64,000 nucleotides of DNA, taken from positions 1-64,000 of the forward strand of contig JANBPU010000060.1 of NCBI GenBank assembly GCA_027575805.1, given 5' to 3'. Made by a program: the position numbers and the translations under genes. The stretch comes from Mycoemilia scoparia. Taxonomy: Eukaryota > Kickxellomycota > Kickxellomycetes > Kickxellales > Kickxellaceae. This document shows, one piece after another, positions 10,491 through 22,200 of the stretch; position 1 is the first letter of the stretch, and every line of letters begins with the position of its first letter. The notes beneath the pieces were generated by a model. The model saw only the letters and a program-made list of their open reading frames with translations. It searched no databases and had not been told where the DNA came from.

Positions 10491-10964
10491 TTAGGCTTTT
10501 GCTATTTGTGCCTGGTGCTGTTGCTGTTGCGCTTCCCGTCGGGTTGCATCCTGGAGCAATGGCTTGTCGACTTCTTCCGGAGGAATCTGGATGTATCTGA
10601 CGACAGACCCACGAATAAAACAGTTTTTGACTGGAATCTACAAAGCACCAAGCGTAGATAAGCAGTTGCAGAAGCTCCATCAACAAATAACTAGCCGTGC
10701 TCTTGTGATGGAAATTTTCACTTACCATGTGCGGGTACCTCTCCTCGTCAATAACCTTAATTTTATCTATCTTGATATTGAGAAATTGGTCCACAGATAT
10801 CAGCGTTCCTTGGATCGCTAGGTCATTCTTTAGCTCGACTGTGACCTGCTTTCCTACGAGCGTCTTGAAGAACGAGTAGAACAGCTATTGGATAAAGATA
10901 GTATATGAGCATTCTGTAACCATGTTATAGCCAGAAGGAGTAAATACTAGCTGCCGCTTACCAT
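10491..10964 (-). CDS. LSM2: U6 snRNA-associated Sm-like protein LSM2, three exons
   Basis: Exons on the minus strand: 10964-10962 (the ATG alone), 10884-10726 and 10637-10491, 102 residues. LSM2 is a subunit of the Lsm1-7 ring (mRNA decapping and decay) and the Lsm2-8 ring (U6 snRNA 3' end). Sm1 reads LFYSFFKTLVGKQVTVELKN through DQFLNIKIDKIKV; Sm2 reads VKNCFIRGSVVRYIQI. The C-terminal tail is Gln-rich (REAQQQQHQAQ). The first coding exon is only the initiator codon, ATG|GTAAGC, supported by the frame and by near-identity of exon 2 to the LSM2 N-terminus. It diverges from SEC5 across a 227-bp shared promoter. Confidence 0.92.
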
Positions 10965-11191
10965 TTTGTGCGAAAATTTACATGAAAATCTCTTGTTTGG
11001 ACAAAAGTACTGCCTAAAATCATAAAATGCTAAATGGTCCCACTCCTTATGGGAATCGGGTGTTTAAATGATTCTCCCCTATTGTTCTCTCCATTTTCCC
11101 CTCATTATCTCCCTTTACACTCTATATTTACTTTACATACTTTTAAACATTTAACTGCATAAATACACAATTTTGAATTATATTGCATCAC

Positions 11192-14100
11192 ATGCGCATA
11201 GAAGACACAGAAGGTAAGCTTTCAAGTAATTTATGCGTGGAATAGCCAGGATAATGTCCAGATGTTATAAATTAGCAATTTCATTCGCCTTTCTTCACCT
11301 TAGTACTAAGATACTACAACACTGAGAGCTACAAGGCAAGAGTATGGAATCAAGTTGACGGTTCACAGGACAACGATTCGGGGCAAGGTGGAAATGTAGA
11401 CAGAACAGCCGATGGCAATAGTAATCAAGCTTCCAAAGACCACACAGCTGAGGAAGGAGATTCAGACTCTGACTCTGATGATGAAGACTCGCATGGTAAA
11501 AAAGCAAATACCAACGAGTATAGCGTAAACGTTTTGACTGACATTGATCCACTAAACATAAAGTCATCAATAAAAGAAACGCTTGAGCAGACAGGGCGTT
11601 CGGCCATGACAAGCGACATGAATGAACTGGCTAAACTTAGCATCCTACACAGGAACTTTGCACCAGCTCAGTTTTTAGATATTATCCACGATTCAACAAC
11701 CTACCCAGACCTCATTCTAGGTCACACACACTTATATGAGGGCAGCTCAAAAAGAACAGAGGCGCTAAAAACGCTAGTAAAGAACAACTTTGACAGTTTT
11801 GTGGAAGCCAAAAGCCGCATAGATATGCTTTACGAAGGAATGAAATCATCAGAGCTCAGCGAAGCACATGGATATGGGACCAAACCGTTTATTTCTGCCC
11901 TGGATGATGTGAGTTCATACGCCAACCAAGTCTACGGCCCAATTATGGACCAGCGTATGAAAGCAGAGAAGATCCAAAGTACTCTAAGTATCATCGAAAG
12001 ATACAAATTCTTTTTTAACCTTCCACATAGTTTGATCGAATATACAAAGCAGGAAAAATTCGATATTGCTGTGCGGGAGTTTAAAAAGGGTTGTAAGTTG
12101 TTGGCATCTGTATCATCCTCGACATCTCGAGATTTTTCTTCACAAGCTGGCGGATCTGCTGCACTCAAGAACTTGTTTGATATGGTTTGGAAAGAAGTGA
12201 AAGAAAGCGTGGTTCAATTACGAGAAGCTTTATACGACAGACTTACTCAATCCTGGTGCCCATTTGATGAACAGGAAAAATGTATACGCCACTTGTTTGA
12301 CATACATCCTGGAGATAAGAACCCAGTCGCATTTTATATTGAGCATCAATATCGTTGGACTCTTAGTCAGCTAGATGAGCAAAAGAATCGCTATACAAAG
12401 AAGCTGGCATCTATGAATTCGGCATCAAGCAAACACTATAATAGGCTATTGGGAATTGACGAGAATAGCAAAGAAGCACAAGAAATCAAGCGTAGAGCTG
12501 AGGCAATAAAGCGGGCGAGTGAGTTAGAACATACACTGGAGATTCAGTCTTCAGATGCACCACCTTCCGTTCTTCAAATCAAAGACAAGAGCTACTCACA
12601 CTGGCGCATCATACAGAATACAATCAACAGCCTCTCTTCAATAATAACCCGATGCTTCCCGGACTTTTGTAAAGTTTCGCGAGCATATATAGAAGAGCGA
12701 TATCAGTCTGTCCCAAACATTGACTCTCGCAGAGGCAACCGCCAGCGCACCGGTGCTTCGGATAGATCCAAGTTCTGTTTCAATTTGATGGAAGACATCG
12801 TTTGTAGCTACGGACAGCACATAAACAGTATTCTCTTCAATGAAAATGAAAGCGATGCTGATCTTACAAAAGGCCATGTCAGCTTGGCGGTTATTGAGGA
12901 GCTAGTGTCAAACATCACAAACTATCTGCCTCGTACACATTGCGCCGTAGCTGGATTTTTTTCAACAAGTTTGATGGAGACTATCACCAATTCGGTCAAT
13001 GAGATGGTTAAGCTTGACATTTCACCCCAAACCTACCGATTGTTCGATAATCTGGTGACACAACTAAAAGCAAAGATGATATTTGTACTTTGCAGGTATT
13101 GGAAGGAAGATTCGAGCATTTTGCACCTCCATGAAGATTGGAAGATATTCTACGGAAGCAACGATTGGCCAGCACTCCCATACCCATACTCCTCAAAGGG
13201 TCCACAAGGTCCCGGTATGGCCCTGGAAGAAGACCTTGGTAGTGATGGTTTTTCTGGCCTGACAAACTACATTGCAAGTACGCGCCTCCTGACTACGTTT
13301 CTGAAAGCTGAGAAGACTGTTATTGAGCAACTTAGCACAATTAGTGGTACGATGGTAAACAAGCCATCCGGAGACTCCATGGCCAGTATGCCCCAAATGC
13401 CTTCGACTTCGAACTCCATGCAAGAAGGCTCTTCTCGCCTTATGGAGTTAGCAAACTACCAGATGAATCTGTCTTTATATGACTCCATTTGCGCCTTTTT
13501 AGACTCGCTACACATGCTTGCTTTTGTCAGCGAGGATTCGCCCGGTGACCAAGAATCGTCAGGGTCTCGTGCAAAGACACATCATGATGAAATGCAACCA
13601 GCATTTAACAACAAGAACGCAAACCCCTGGGTTGGAATCTCGGGAGCAGATAGCCAATCCAAGACAAAGTACATGCTGTTCACGATGTGCAACATAACGG
13701 CACTAAAACTTGTGGCCCTACCAGGGTTGCTACAATTCCGTACCCTGCGGCGGCTATTGAAAAATGATGAGTTGGCAACCAGTGCTAGGCGGCTTGGTGA
13801 TATTGTGGCATCATTGGACGATGTTGTTTTCCACAGCTACATTCACAAAAAGTCAAGCCAACTGACAGGAATCATACGACAAGGCGTGCTTGTTGGTGGA
13901 TACTCATGGGCCACATCTGAATATCCTAAAAGTATGTATAGAGTGTCACCCTTGCACAATCAATAAGCAAACAAACACCAGAATATCACATATTAATTAT
14001 GCAATGCTTATATATTTTCTTTGTGTGTAGGTACCCAGCCATACATCAGCGAGGCCCTGCTCTTCCTCGTTTTTGTGCACGCAGAAATAATGGACGTGAT

Positions 14101-14563
14101 GACGGAAGGGGCTGGAGCATCTCAACTGACACGTATACAGCAGCAGCCCCTGATCAAAAGAATATTTGAGATACTCGTTGCTGATATGGCACAGGAAATG
14201 TTGGACTCCTTCCGTATGGTAGATGGGTTTGGTGAGGGTGGTATTCTGCAGGCTCTCTTGGAAACTATGGTCATCGGCCAAACCCTTTCTCAATACAAGA
14301 CAAGATCTTCTGAGGAATGCACCAAGCTCCTTTATTCTTATTTAGATGCAACTTATAAGCGGACTTCGGCACGAGCAGAGAAGACTGCATCATCTGCTGA
14401 TGATGGTCGCAGAACAGAACTCAGGAACTCTGCAAACACCACGAATGTGCATGGTGTGGATTTGACCAAGCAGCAATGGGCCATACTGCAGAACCTGGTA
14501 AAAGAAAGCACCAGACGCACATCGATCCAATTTAGATGCTTCCAGTCTCCAGAAACACAATAA
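11192..14563 (+). CDS. SEC5: Exocyst complex subunit SEC5, three exons
   Basis: Exons 11192-11213, 11304-13931 and 14031-14563, 1060 residues. Sec5 belongs to the octameric exocyst that tethers secretory vesicles at the plasma membrane. After a short N-terminus (MRIEDTEVLRYYNTESYKAR) comes a hydrophilic acidic stretch (EEGDSDSDSDDED, ~residues 60-70). The Sec5 core follows: FLDIIHDSTTYPDLILG, then KRTEALKTLVKNNFDSFVEAK near residues 110-165, and a long helical CATCHR-type rod to the C-terminus. The last exon continues it (ISEALLFLVFVHAEIMDV). The 22-nt first exon is predicted from ATG placement, the GTAAGC donor and phase. The frame of exon 2 has no in-frame ATG before ~residue 95, so an upstream exon is required. 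Confidence 0.85.
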
Positions 14564-14958
14564 CTCAAGTAGCCACATTTGTACCAAACTTCTGAATAGG
14601 CTAGTTTGTGGACTATTGTATTAAATTTAAACATTTTAGCTGCATTACAAATAATATTACTACTGCTGATTTTATTATTATACATGTGACCAGATCCAAC
14701 AGCGGCAGCACAAGGGTCCTTAGATCCTTTCATCATTAGTCTGAACAGTACACATTATAAATTTAGCAATTTGGCAGAGTTTCTTCTAAAAATGTACCAA
14801 AATAATCTCACCAATGCCGGCCTAAAATGTATGACTCGTGGGTCAATTCTGCTAGAGGCATAGCAGTACAGTTAGGTACACTTTTATTTGAGAATCTACC
14901 GTTTGAAGGAATGCCACAAGTATTGTATAGCTTCACAATAACTTTTGTACTGCCATAA

Positions 14959-15081
14959 ATATGGGTGGTTATTTTCGAAGTGTGGCTGTTTGCTAACAAA
15001 TTGTGACCGATCATTTGACTGGGGTGGCCCTATAATAATCGCTGGGCACCAAAAGTCACCCTTCAAAATTACCAGCCATAT
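14959..15081. mobile_element. MITE-like terminal-inverted-repeat element, copy 2
   Basis: ~123 bp, from ATATGGGTGGTTATTTTCGA to ACCAGCCATAT, with core CATTTGACTGGGGTGGCCC and GGCACCAAAAGTCACCCTTC. It lies in the 14564-15679 intergenic stretch after SEC5. The rest of that stretch shows only unconvincing short frames. Confidence 0.8.
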
Positions 15082-15679
15082 GCCAATTCTTGATCGCATT
15101 AATACAGCCATGCGAAATCTCCGGCCAGAACGACAATGTATGGTTTTTTAGGTTATGTCCAGTGGCTTGGCAGTTACCTTCAGGTCATGCGGAAATGCGG
15201 ACCTTCTATGTAGATTTCCCGCTTTCCAAACTTTAGAACTAAAATGGAAGCCAGTTGTTCCGCGCAGGGTCAATAAAAGGCCATGATAGGATGGCTGGTT
15301 TGGGCACGGGTCAGCTAACTGGATCTCCCAAAAAGGTGCTTTGTGAAAATAGAATGGACTTGACCTTGTGGCGATTGTTTGTAATGACTGTGGAAATAAG
15401 GAATTTCACTGTTACCCTGATGAAGCTTGGCACAACCCCCATACCTGCAGCTTCAATCACATTCCATGAGGAGACAATGGACAAGGTCCGTAGCCTTTTC
15501 ATCTCCGCAATATTTTTAACTATCCTATTACTCAAGTTCTCAAGAATACTTTGACTTAACCTTGCGTCCGTGCACTAGCGTGTTTTTAAGATTCAGTATC
15601 AATATAACATCATACTTGTACAAAAACTAGCCACCTAGACTCGAATCCCTACCTCCTTTGATAAAGCTGTTGCGAAATA

Positions 15680-17331
15680 ATGCCTCCAACCGATATAGTT
15701 ATGAGGGGCTATCTGCCTTGTAAGTCTTCTCCATATATCCACCGCTACTATTACCAATAGGTGCATATACTATCAAATATCAGCCATGCATATGTCTTAC
15801 CAGCTCTAAATTCTTCAATGCGAAATATACAGTCGATTACTATCTAAGTAAGTTACATGAACTGTCCTTTACGGGATACTGAGCCCAATGGATATCCTGC
15901 AATCTCAAATGAATGTCGAATCTATCCAAAGCTAACCGTATTGCAGACAAAAAGGTTTATAGATCCAAGAGACCAAGAATAACCAGCACACCGTATCCCA
16001 ACAAGATCGACCTGGATGCTACCAGCACCAAGTATTATACAATAGTCAGCAGGAACAAGCTTCGACTAAAGGAAATTCTAATATGGATGAGTAATCACCC
16101 TTATATCCATGTCAATGTTCACCTCCATGGCTATATAAACTGCTTGCATCCGTCCACCAACGACCCGCTGCATTATACTGGAAAATTTGTCGTTGAAGCA
16201 TACGACTCGCCCTCCAGGTCCTATTCAATGTTAATTTTCAGGCCAGCCAGAAGAAGAGATGAAATTCCGGGATACATAATACCACTGCAACCCTCAAACA
16301 GCGATGGCGATGAACAGAATAGGCCGCATACTGCACTCATATGCGCTCCAGGATCTAGCCTCAGGAGCATTTGGCAGTGGCTGGCGCTCCACAATGGCAA
16401 GTTTGCCGATGTAAGCGAAGAGCCAGCAGTCGGAAACAACATTGTACTTGTTGCAAACCCAAGAAGAGTCAGGGTCGAGCATACAATTCGTGAAGTCCGA
16501 ACCCGTAGCGTGCCAGGAGAGCAGTACATTCCTGGCGAAGCGTCTGCGAATTCCACTAGTATATATCCACCAATGGCATTTGGCCAAACACATGATCGCC
16601 CTACAAGGGCTGCTCCAAACCCCGGAAATGTGTATTATGATTTAGCCGGAAGAAGACTGAACGCTTTTGGCCAGAATAGAAATGGTTCAACATTGGGGTC
16701 TGGCCTTCGAAGACGCAATTCGATAGATTCTTTAGCTTCAACCCTCCCACCATACGAGCCCCGACAGTTGGCGGAGCAGTCAGCACCCATTGGCTCTAAT
16801 GTTGGGGGTGATTTACTCCCAGGCCAGCGCAGTTTGGAGATAGGCGGCTCTTCCAGCCAAGACCCACCGCCGCCTTCGTACTGGCAGATCGCATCTCTAA
16901 CTGAATATGGCCGAAGCTGGTCAGCAAGGAACCCTGCAGAGATCCACAGCAGCGGAGAAGCGATCATTGTAGATGGTGACAGTAATAATGGCGATTCTAG
17001 TCACGCATGCCCAAGCCATTGCCGTAATCATGGACAGAGAGAAAGATGCAGCAGACTAAGCTTAACACAAAGCACCCCACTGATAAGTGCTGAACAGGCC
17101 ATGCGGGCCTCAGATAGACAACCACCTAGGCCAGATCACCACCAGAGACATGCAACAAGGCTGCAGTCCCACAGCAGGACAGGCTCCCAATCCTCCGCCT
17201 ACACAAACAGCGACACCGAAGTTCAGATACGGTCTCCAAGAACTAGGTCTCGTAGACCCAGGATAGCTGCGTTTTTTAGTAGCAAAATCTCTAAGCAGAG
17301 GGGCAGCGCATCTCAAAAGTCCGATTCCTAG
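15680..17331 (+). CDS. Unknown protein with PPxY and LPxY motifs, three predicted exons
   Basis: Predicted exons 15680-15719, 15761-15847 and 15947-17331, total 1512 nt and in frame, 503 residues. I do not recognise the family. The open frame alone suggests a start at ATG 15913, but a textbook intron overlaps it: GTAAGTTAC at 15848, branch-like GCTAAC at 15931, TTGCAG ending at 15946. So I place the start upstream. The N-terminal ~180 residues look folded (KKVYRSKRPRITSTPYP; YYTIVSRNKLRLKEILIWMS; HYTGKFVVEAYD). The rest is Ser/Arg/Pro-rich and disordered. LPPY near residue 309 and PPSYW near 349 are LPxY/PPxY motifs of the kind bound by WW domains of Nedd4/Rsp5 ubiquitin ligases. The C-terminus is basic. 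An Rsp5-adaptor role is a hypothesis only. Exon 1 is the weakest part. Confidence 0.6.
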
Positions 17332-17440
17332 TCTGCATGTGATGTATATCTTGTCAAATTTCATACCTCGTTTTTTCTTCAACCACTTTATTCTTTCCAC
17401 CACCACAACAACAATATACAGGCATATACATATGACCATT

Positions 17441-17510
17441 CATATGAGAAGATTTCACTAGTGATCGAGTCTATGGTAGTAGACAGAAATGGGCCCTCAC
17501 CAAATTTTGG
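17441..17510 (+). repeat. Dispersed repeat family 2, copy A
   Basis: CATATGAGAAGATTTCAC, then GATCGAGTCTATGGTAG, AGACAGAAATGGGC and CTCACCAAATTTTGG. Clearly related to 52709-52775, and more distantly to the reverse complement of 23562-23618. It is followed by a run of 12 G at 17546-17557. No coding potential. Confidence 0.65.
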
Positions 17511-18432
17511 TCCAACCATGAGCCAATCCATATGCAACTACTCCTGGGGGGGGGGGGCAATATTGCCCAAAACCTTGTGAATCTTGACCATACTCACATA
17601 GCTGTGTTGGCTAGAAACTTTGATTATCCGCTTTTTTATCTTCATTTTCAGTTCTTTTACAATTGGCTATTCCATCCCATCTGCGTTATAATTAAATTCT
17701 CTGTTAAACAAGAAGTCAGACCTAATCAGGTCATAGACAAGAGACCCCCGATTGTGTAACCACCACTTGCTTAGCTGCATCGGAATTGGTGTTTTTAGGT
17801 GACTACTAGGGACCGGGCCAAGCCAGAAATAATCTGGAATACGATGCTTGGTTGTTTCTTGACTTCAAAAGACTTATCCTAATCTGTTGGTGATCAGAGA
17901 CATCGCACATTTCACCAGAAACCGCTGCAACGACCATATTCCCCCCTGCAAGAATCCTGCCTCCCAGTGTTTGGCCAGAAAACAAGAAGTTGGCTAATCA
18001 GAACCCTGCATAAGCATCAAGGTCAATCCCACCAAGCATCCATAGGATCTGAGCCCATGGGACTCCTGCTTGATTACCCTAACTACTCTGGCCATCTACC
18101 ACCAAGGGCTTCAATCGTGTTCTTTCTATGGCTCACACACCACTTCTGTTTGTGTGGTTGTGACATCACATAGATGGCTTCATGGCTCAAATGGGTATAA
18201 ATTGTAGGAGTTGGGAGCCAGCCAAACTTCACTTCATCTTTAAAAATTTGTACATTTCGGTTTATCCTCAAGCTGAGCTTTATTTAATATACCTAGTACC
18301 AAAATATCAGTAAGCTATTGGCTCTGGTCTAATAGAAATATATAATAAAGAAACATATCGGACTTTTATATTGACGATAGATATATATTTTTCATATTCA
18401 AGATTTCGAGTACATACACTTCACTAATCACA
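17511..18432. other. Intergenic upstream of the small MLRQ-like gene
   Basis: Contains the G12 homopolymer (17546-17557). A TATA-like GGGTATAAATTG at ~18194 lies about 240 bp before the next ATG, and the start region is AT-rich. No convincing open frame; the short frames at 17532 and 17967 lack motifs. Confidence 0.4.
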
Positions 18433-18594
18433 ATGAACCCTACTGGCTTCCGCTCCTTCTTGAGAAAGGCTCCTGTCGAGACCTGGCCATTCTTCTTTAT
18501 CGTCGGCGGAATGTGTTCCTATGGCGCCATCATTGGACTAAAAAAGTTCCAGGATCCAAACTATCGTCGCCACCCTAGCCACTGGGATAAATAG
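18433..18594 (+). CDS. Small single-span mitochondrial protein, MLRQ/NDUFA4 (B12D)-like
   Basis: A 53-codon open frame with good context (CACAATGAACCC), easily missed because of its size. Layout: basic N-terminus (FRSFLRKAP), Glu/Trp/Pro at the membrane edge (VETWPFFF), one hydrophobic span (FFFIVGGMCSYGAIIGL), then KKFQDPNYRRHPSHWDK. The order Pro - short hydrophobic helix - Lys - Asp-Pro - Arg - Trp matches the MLRQ/B12D family, whose members associate with respiratory complexes I/IV. Codons look used: mostly C/T-ending in the helix. An AATAAA at 18652-18657 follows. The family assignment is by pattern only and could be another small respiratory-chain subunit. Confidence 0.55.
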   Translation: MNPTGFRSFLRKAPVETWPFFFIVGGMCSYGAIIGLKKFQDPNYRRHPSHWDK

Positions 18595-18651
18595 ACATAG
18601 CGACGCCTTTTCTAAGACCAATCGCTGCTGGCGATAGTACAACCACAACTT

Positions 18652-18657
18652 AATAAA
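18652..18657 (+). terminator. AATAAA polyadenylation-like signal after the MLRQ-like gene
   Basis: AATAAA 58 bp after the stop codon, in AT-rich sequence. Motif only. Confidence 0.4.
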
Positions 18658-19020
18658 AGCAATGTATATGTGGCATAGAACATATCGCTTATTTAGTGTT
18701 CTCTCTTTATATCATAGTGTTGTTTTAAGCAACCGTTTATATTAGTTTCACAATTGTATTTCCAATAAAGTCTAAATTCATTCAAAATGTTCCCAGATGC
18801 TTTCCTTGCTTAAAAATCACCACATGTTGTTAGTAAATGAGCTTCATAATTTCTAGTCTTTACTTTATTTTGAATCAATCAAAATATCCTCGCTGTGTGG
18901 ATAAAGGCTTGTAAAAATGCTTTTAAAGTACTGTGTAAAATATTCAAACTATTTCAAAACATTGTTTTAATCAAGAAACATCATCAAAGTACAAAAATTG
19001 AGATCATTGCTCATGATATC

Positions 19021-19145
19021 ATATGGGCAGTTATTTTTGAAGGGTGGTGACCATTTAATAATAGACTGTGATCCCACATTTGGCTGGGATTGCCCCTATA
19101 ATCTTTGGCCACCAAAAGTCTCACTTCAAAATTTTGATCCCTATG
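19021..19145. mobile_element. MITE-like terminal-inverted-repeat element, copy 3
   Basis: ~125 bp, with both ends recognisable: ATATGGGCAGTTATTTTTGA and TCACTTCAAAATTTTGATCC. The core is CATTTGGCTGGGATTGCCCC then GGCCACCAAAAGTC. It sits in the 18595-19296 spacer, 150 bp beyond the exonuclease stop codon. The remainder of the spacer is AT-rich without frames. Confidence 0.85.
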
Positions 19146-19296
19146 GCCATTTATTTCTATATAATAACAATAAAATTCCAATTAAAAAGTGTGCATGTGT
19201 GTGGAATATCTTTGAATATAAAATTATCTATTTGTTTTAAGTGAAAGAAATCTAAATCCACAATCCAATTGTAAAAGTTCAAAGCCTATACAGCTC

Positions 19297-22200
19297 TTAC
19301 TCAGCCCAATCGGCTTTAGCCATGTTACTATGTGGTTGCAACAAATTAAACCGAATTTTAACTGGTGTGCCAGCAACTGGCAACTTATCCACATCACCTG
19401 GATACTTGTGTGGTAACATTGAAAAGAACCCAAAGTCCTTTACAACAACAATAATAAATGAACGCGATAGATCTCTGGTAACTACATAAGCGTCAAATAC
19501 CCGACTTGGATCACTCTTAAATATTTGTTGAGCCTTGAGCAATGCCCAAATTTGTTTAGATTGATAACCAATTTGTTTTTGGGCTACTTCCAGTTTGAAC
19601 ATAAATGGAATCTGGTATTCCAACTCAGATCTTTTAATGAATGTCTTTGAGAGTAGGGCAGATTTGATTTGCCAATGAGAAAACATATCTAGGTAGCGGC
19701 GAATAGGAGAGGTGACTCTGGTATATCCAAATGGATCATTAACTCCCAATGCATAATGTTGACCAGGAGATGCTGATAATATTGCGGGGTTCATCATATA
19801 ACGGATTTCATCATAATATGTGGTTTTTACTTCACCAGTTTTGGGGTTGATTTGTTTGCGAACTGCTTCAAATAGTGAATGTGCATTTCTAGCCTCTTCG
19901 GAAGTGATTCCTGGGATTGATGATGGTAACACCGAGCCACTCATGTCATGAAGATCAAGATCCGGGGCTTGTTGGGTTCTGAATGGCAATGTGATTTTTC
20001 TGTCGTAGGCAAAGCGTGCAGCAACACGACCAGCGATAAGCATCATTTCTGAAACTAGCTTGTTGGAAGGTGACAGCATTGCCAAGGATCGTGTTATAGT
20101 TATCTCAGGCAGCTCGGAATCAAATTTGTTGGTTGGTACCAGCATTCGGGATGGTGATGAGGGCAAGCTAGGGAACCTTGGTAAACTCTTTTCAGAGATT
20201 TTCACATCATAAGCCGGAAGGTCGTGGAAGAATGATCCATTGGAGACGCGTTTTTCAAGATGACGCTGGGAAATCAGTTGAAGTTTTCTAAGAGTGATGG
20301 CCTCCTGAGAAGCACCGTCTTCAATAACAAGTTTGGCTGGATCATGGGTTGTTGAGGCAATGTCATAATTCATATACTTATTTACATCATTGTAGGACAA
20401 GGCCTGGACGTTACGAAGAATACTGGGAGTGACCTTATAATCCTCTATATCGCCCTTGGAATTAACCAAAGCACTGAATGTCATTGCATATATGGGCAAG
20501 TTCTCGTTTGACATAATTTCAGCATTAAGGCCAACAATGCTAGTTGCAAACTTGGTTGGCAACATGTGGTATGTTCTTTCAGGTGGATACAGAGTTTCGA
20601 GTCTTTTTCTAGCAAAGAGAGAAAGCCTATGGCCGGGATGGATGTATCTGGTAGGGTCAGCAACATGGACATGGACCCAGTCAGAAACAGATCCATCAGA
20701 ATTCTTGACTTCTTCCAAGGAAATCCCGTCATCAACATCAGTGGTATCAGTATCATCTATAGTGTAGACAGGAGTATCACCAAAATCCCTTCGAAGCGAC
20801 TCTACGACATCACGTGGATAAAACTCATCGATTCCAAGCCCAGGATTTTTGAAATCAACATCCTCTTTTATTACTGGTGATGCCTTTACTTCGTTATCAC
20901 AAAGGCTCCTGCGACTAACTTTCTCCACAGACCTTTCGCATAGTTCAACTTCTTGGTCTATTGTTGGATCCAGCCCAAGCCCTTCTATTGGGATCCTACG
21001 ATCATAGATGGCCAAGTTCTGCCATCTGGGCCAAACCCCAATATCAATCAAAAACTCTGCTACAGACTGGACTTCGACATCACCATAAACTCGCAAAGGC
21101 TTGATCACACTGGGAACAATAATATCATATGGATTCCTAAAGTACTTGTATCCCGACCCGTGATGATAAATATATTGCTGGAGCAACCATATAATCATCC
21201 TGTCTGTTTCATTAAACTTTGCATCCCTGACCTCCTTTTCCGTCAACAATGGCATCAAAGCACTTGATGGCAATGGCGGTCCATCAACACAACTATCAGG
21301 AGTCAGCAAGATCTTTTCAACCTTCTCGCCCCGCTTGTTCTTGGAAAATGCCACCAACTGTCTAGCTTTATCTCTAAAACTAACAAGTTGAGGCGAGTTG
21401 TTCCGGGTCCACTCCAAAACAGTTTTCAACTTTTCAACCTCATCTCTAGGCCTCAAAGTAAACCCACCGCTGATACAGAGCCAACTGTGATCCGGAATGA
21501 AGTACAAAACATTGTCCACAAAGTATGAATATATAGCAAATACTTGCAATGGACTAGGTGCCTGAGTACCAAAGATCTGTTTGGCCAATTCTCTGGTTGT
21601 AACTCGAACTTCCTTCCCAGCACCACCAGATGTTTCGGCTTCCTGCATCCTCATCTCCCAATATCCACCCAAACTTTTTAGGGCTCCCCATTTAAGCTGC
21701 TCAGAGTTTTTTGAAAAGTCCTCAATCAGCCTTGTCACAACTCTCAAAAATTTGTGCTCGTCACTCATAGCTCCAATATCTTCCAACATCCCCTGCAAGG
21801 TTTCCTTCAATCCTGTGTCTTTGACTGATGCCGATTTTACTATGTTATTACTTTCAGCCCATTCCCTGATCCTTCTGGCCTCCTTTGGATCTTCAAAACC
21901 AGCCATTTTAAGGCTGCTGTTTCGTAGCGCATATTTTTGGGCTCTAAATCCTACATCATCGGCCCTGATACCATAGATTGAGCCATCTTTGGTGGCTATG
22001 AGGAATGGGAAACGCCCAGCAAGTTTTTTTATGACTACTCCAACTCGCATGTTTGAGCTCAATGAAGATAAGGCGGATGAATTTTGGGAATCTCTTATTT
22101 CAACGATGTCGCCAATATCAAGAATCAGCTTGGCTGGATAACGAATTGTTTTGTCAGAATCGTTTTCGAAGTCGTTGTCATTTTCATTATTGGACTTTTG

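Noticed and set aside
15630..15660. tRNA-like B box (GATTCGAGTC on the minus strand)
   Set aside because: No matching A box or cloverleaf could be drawn around it.
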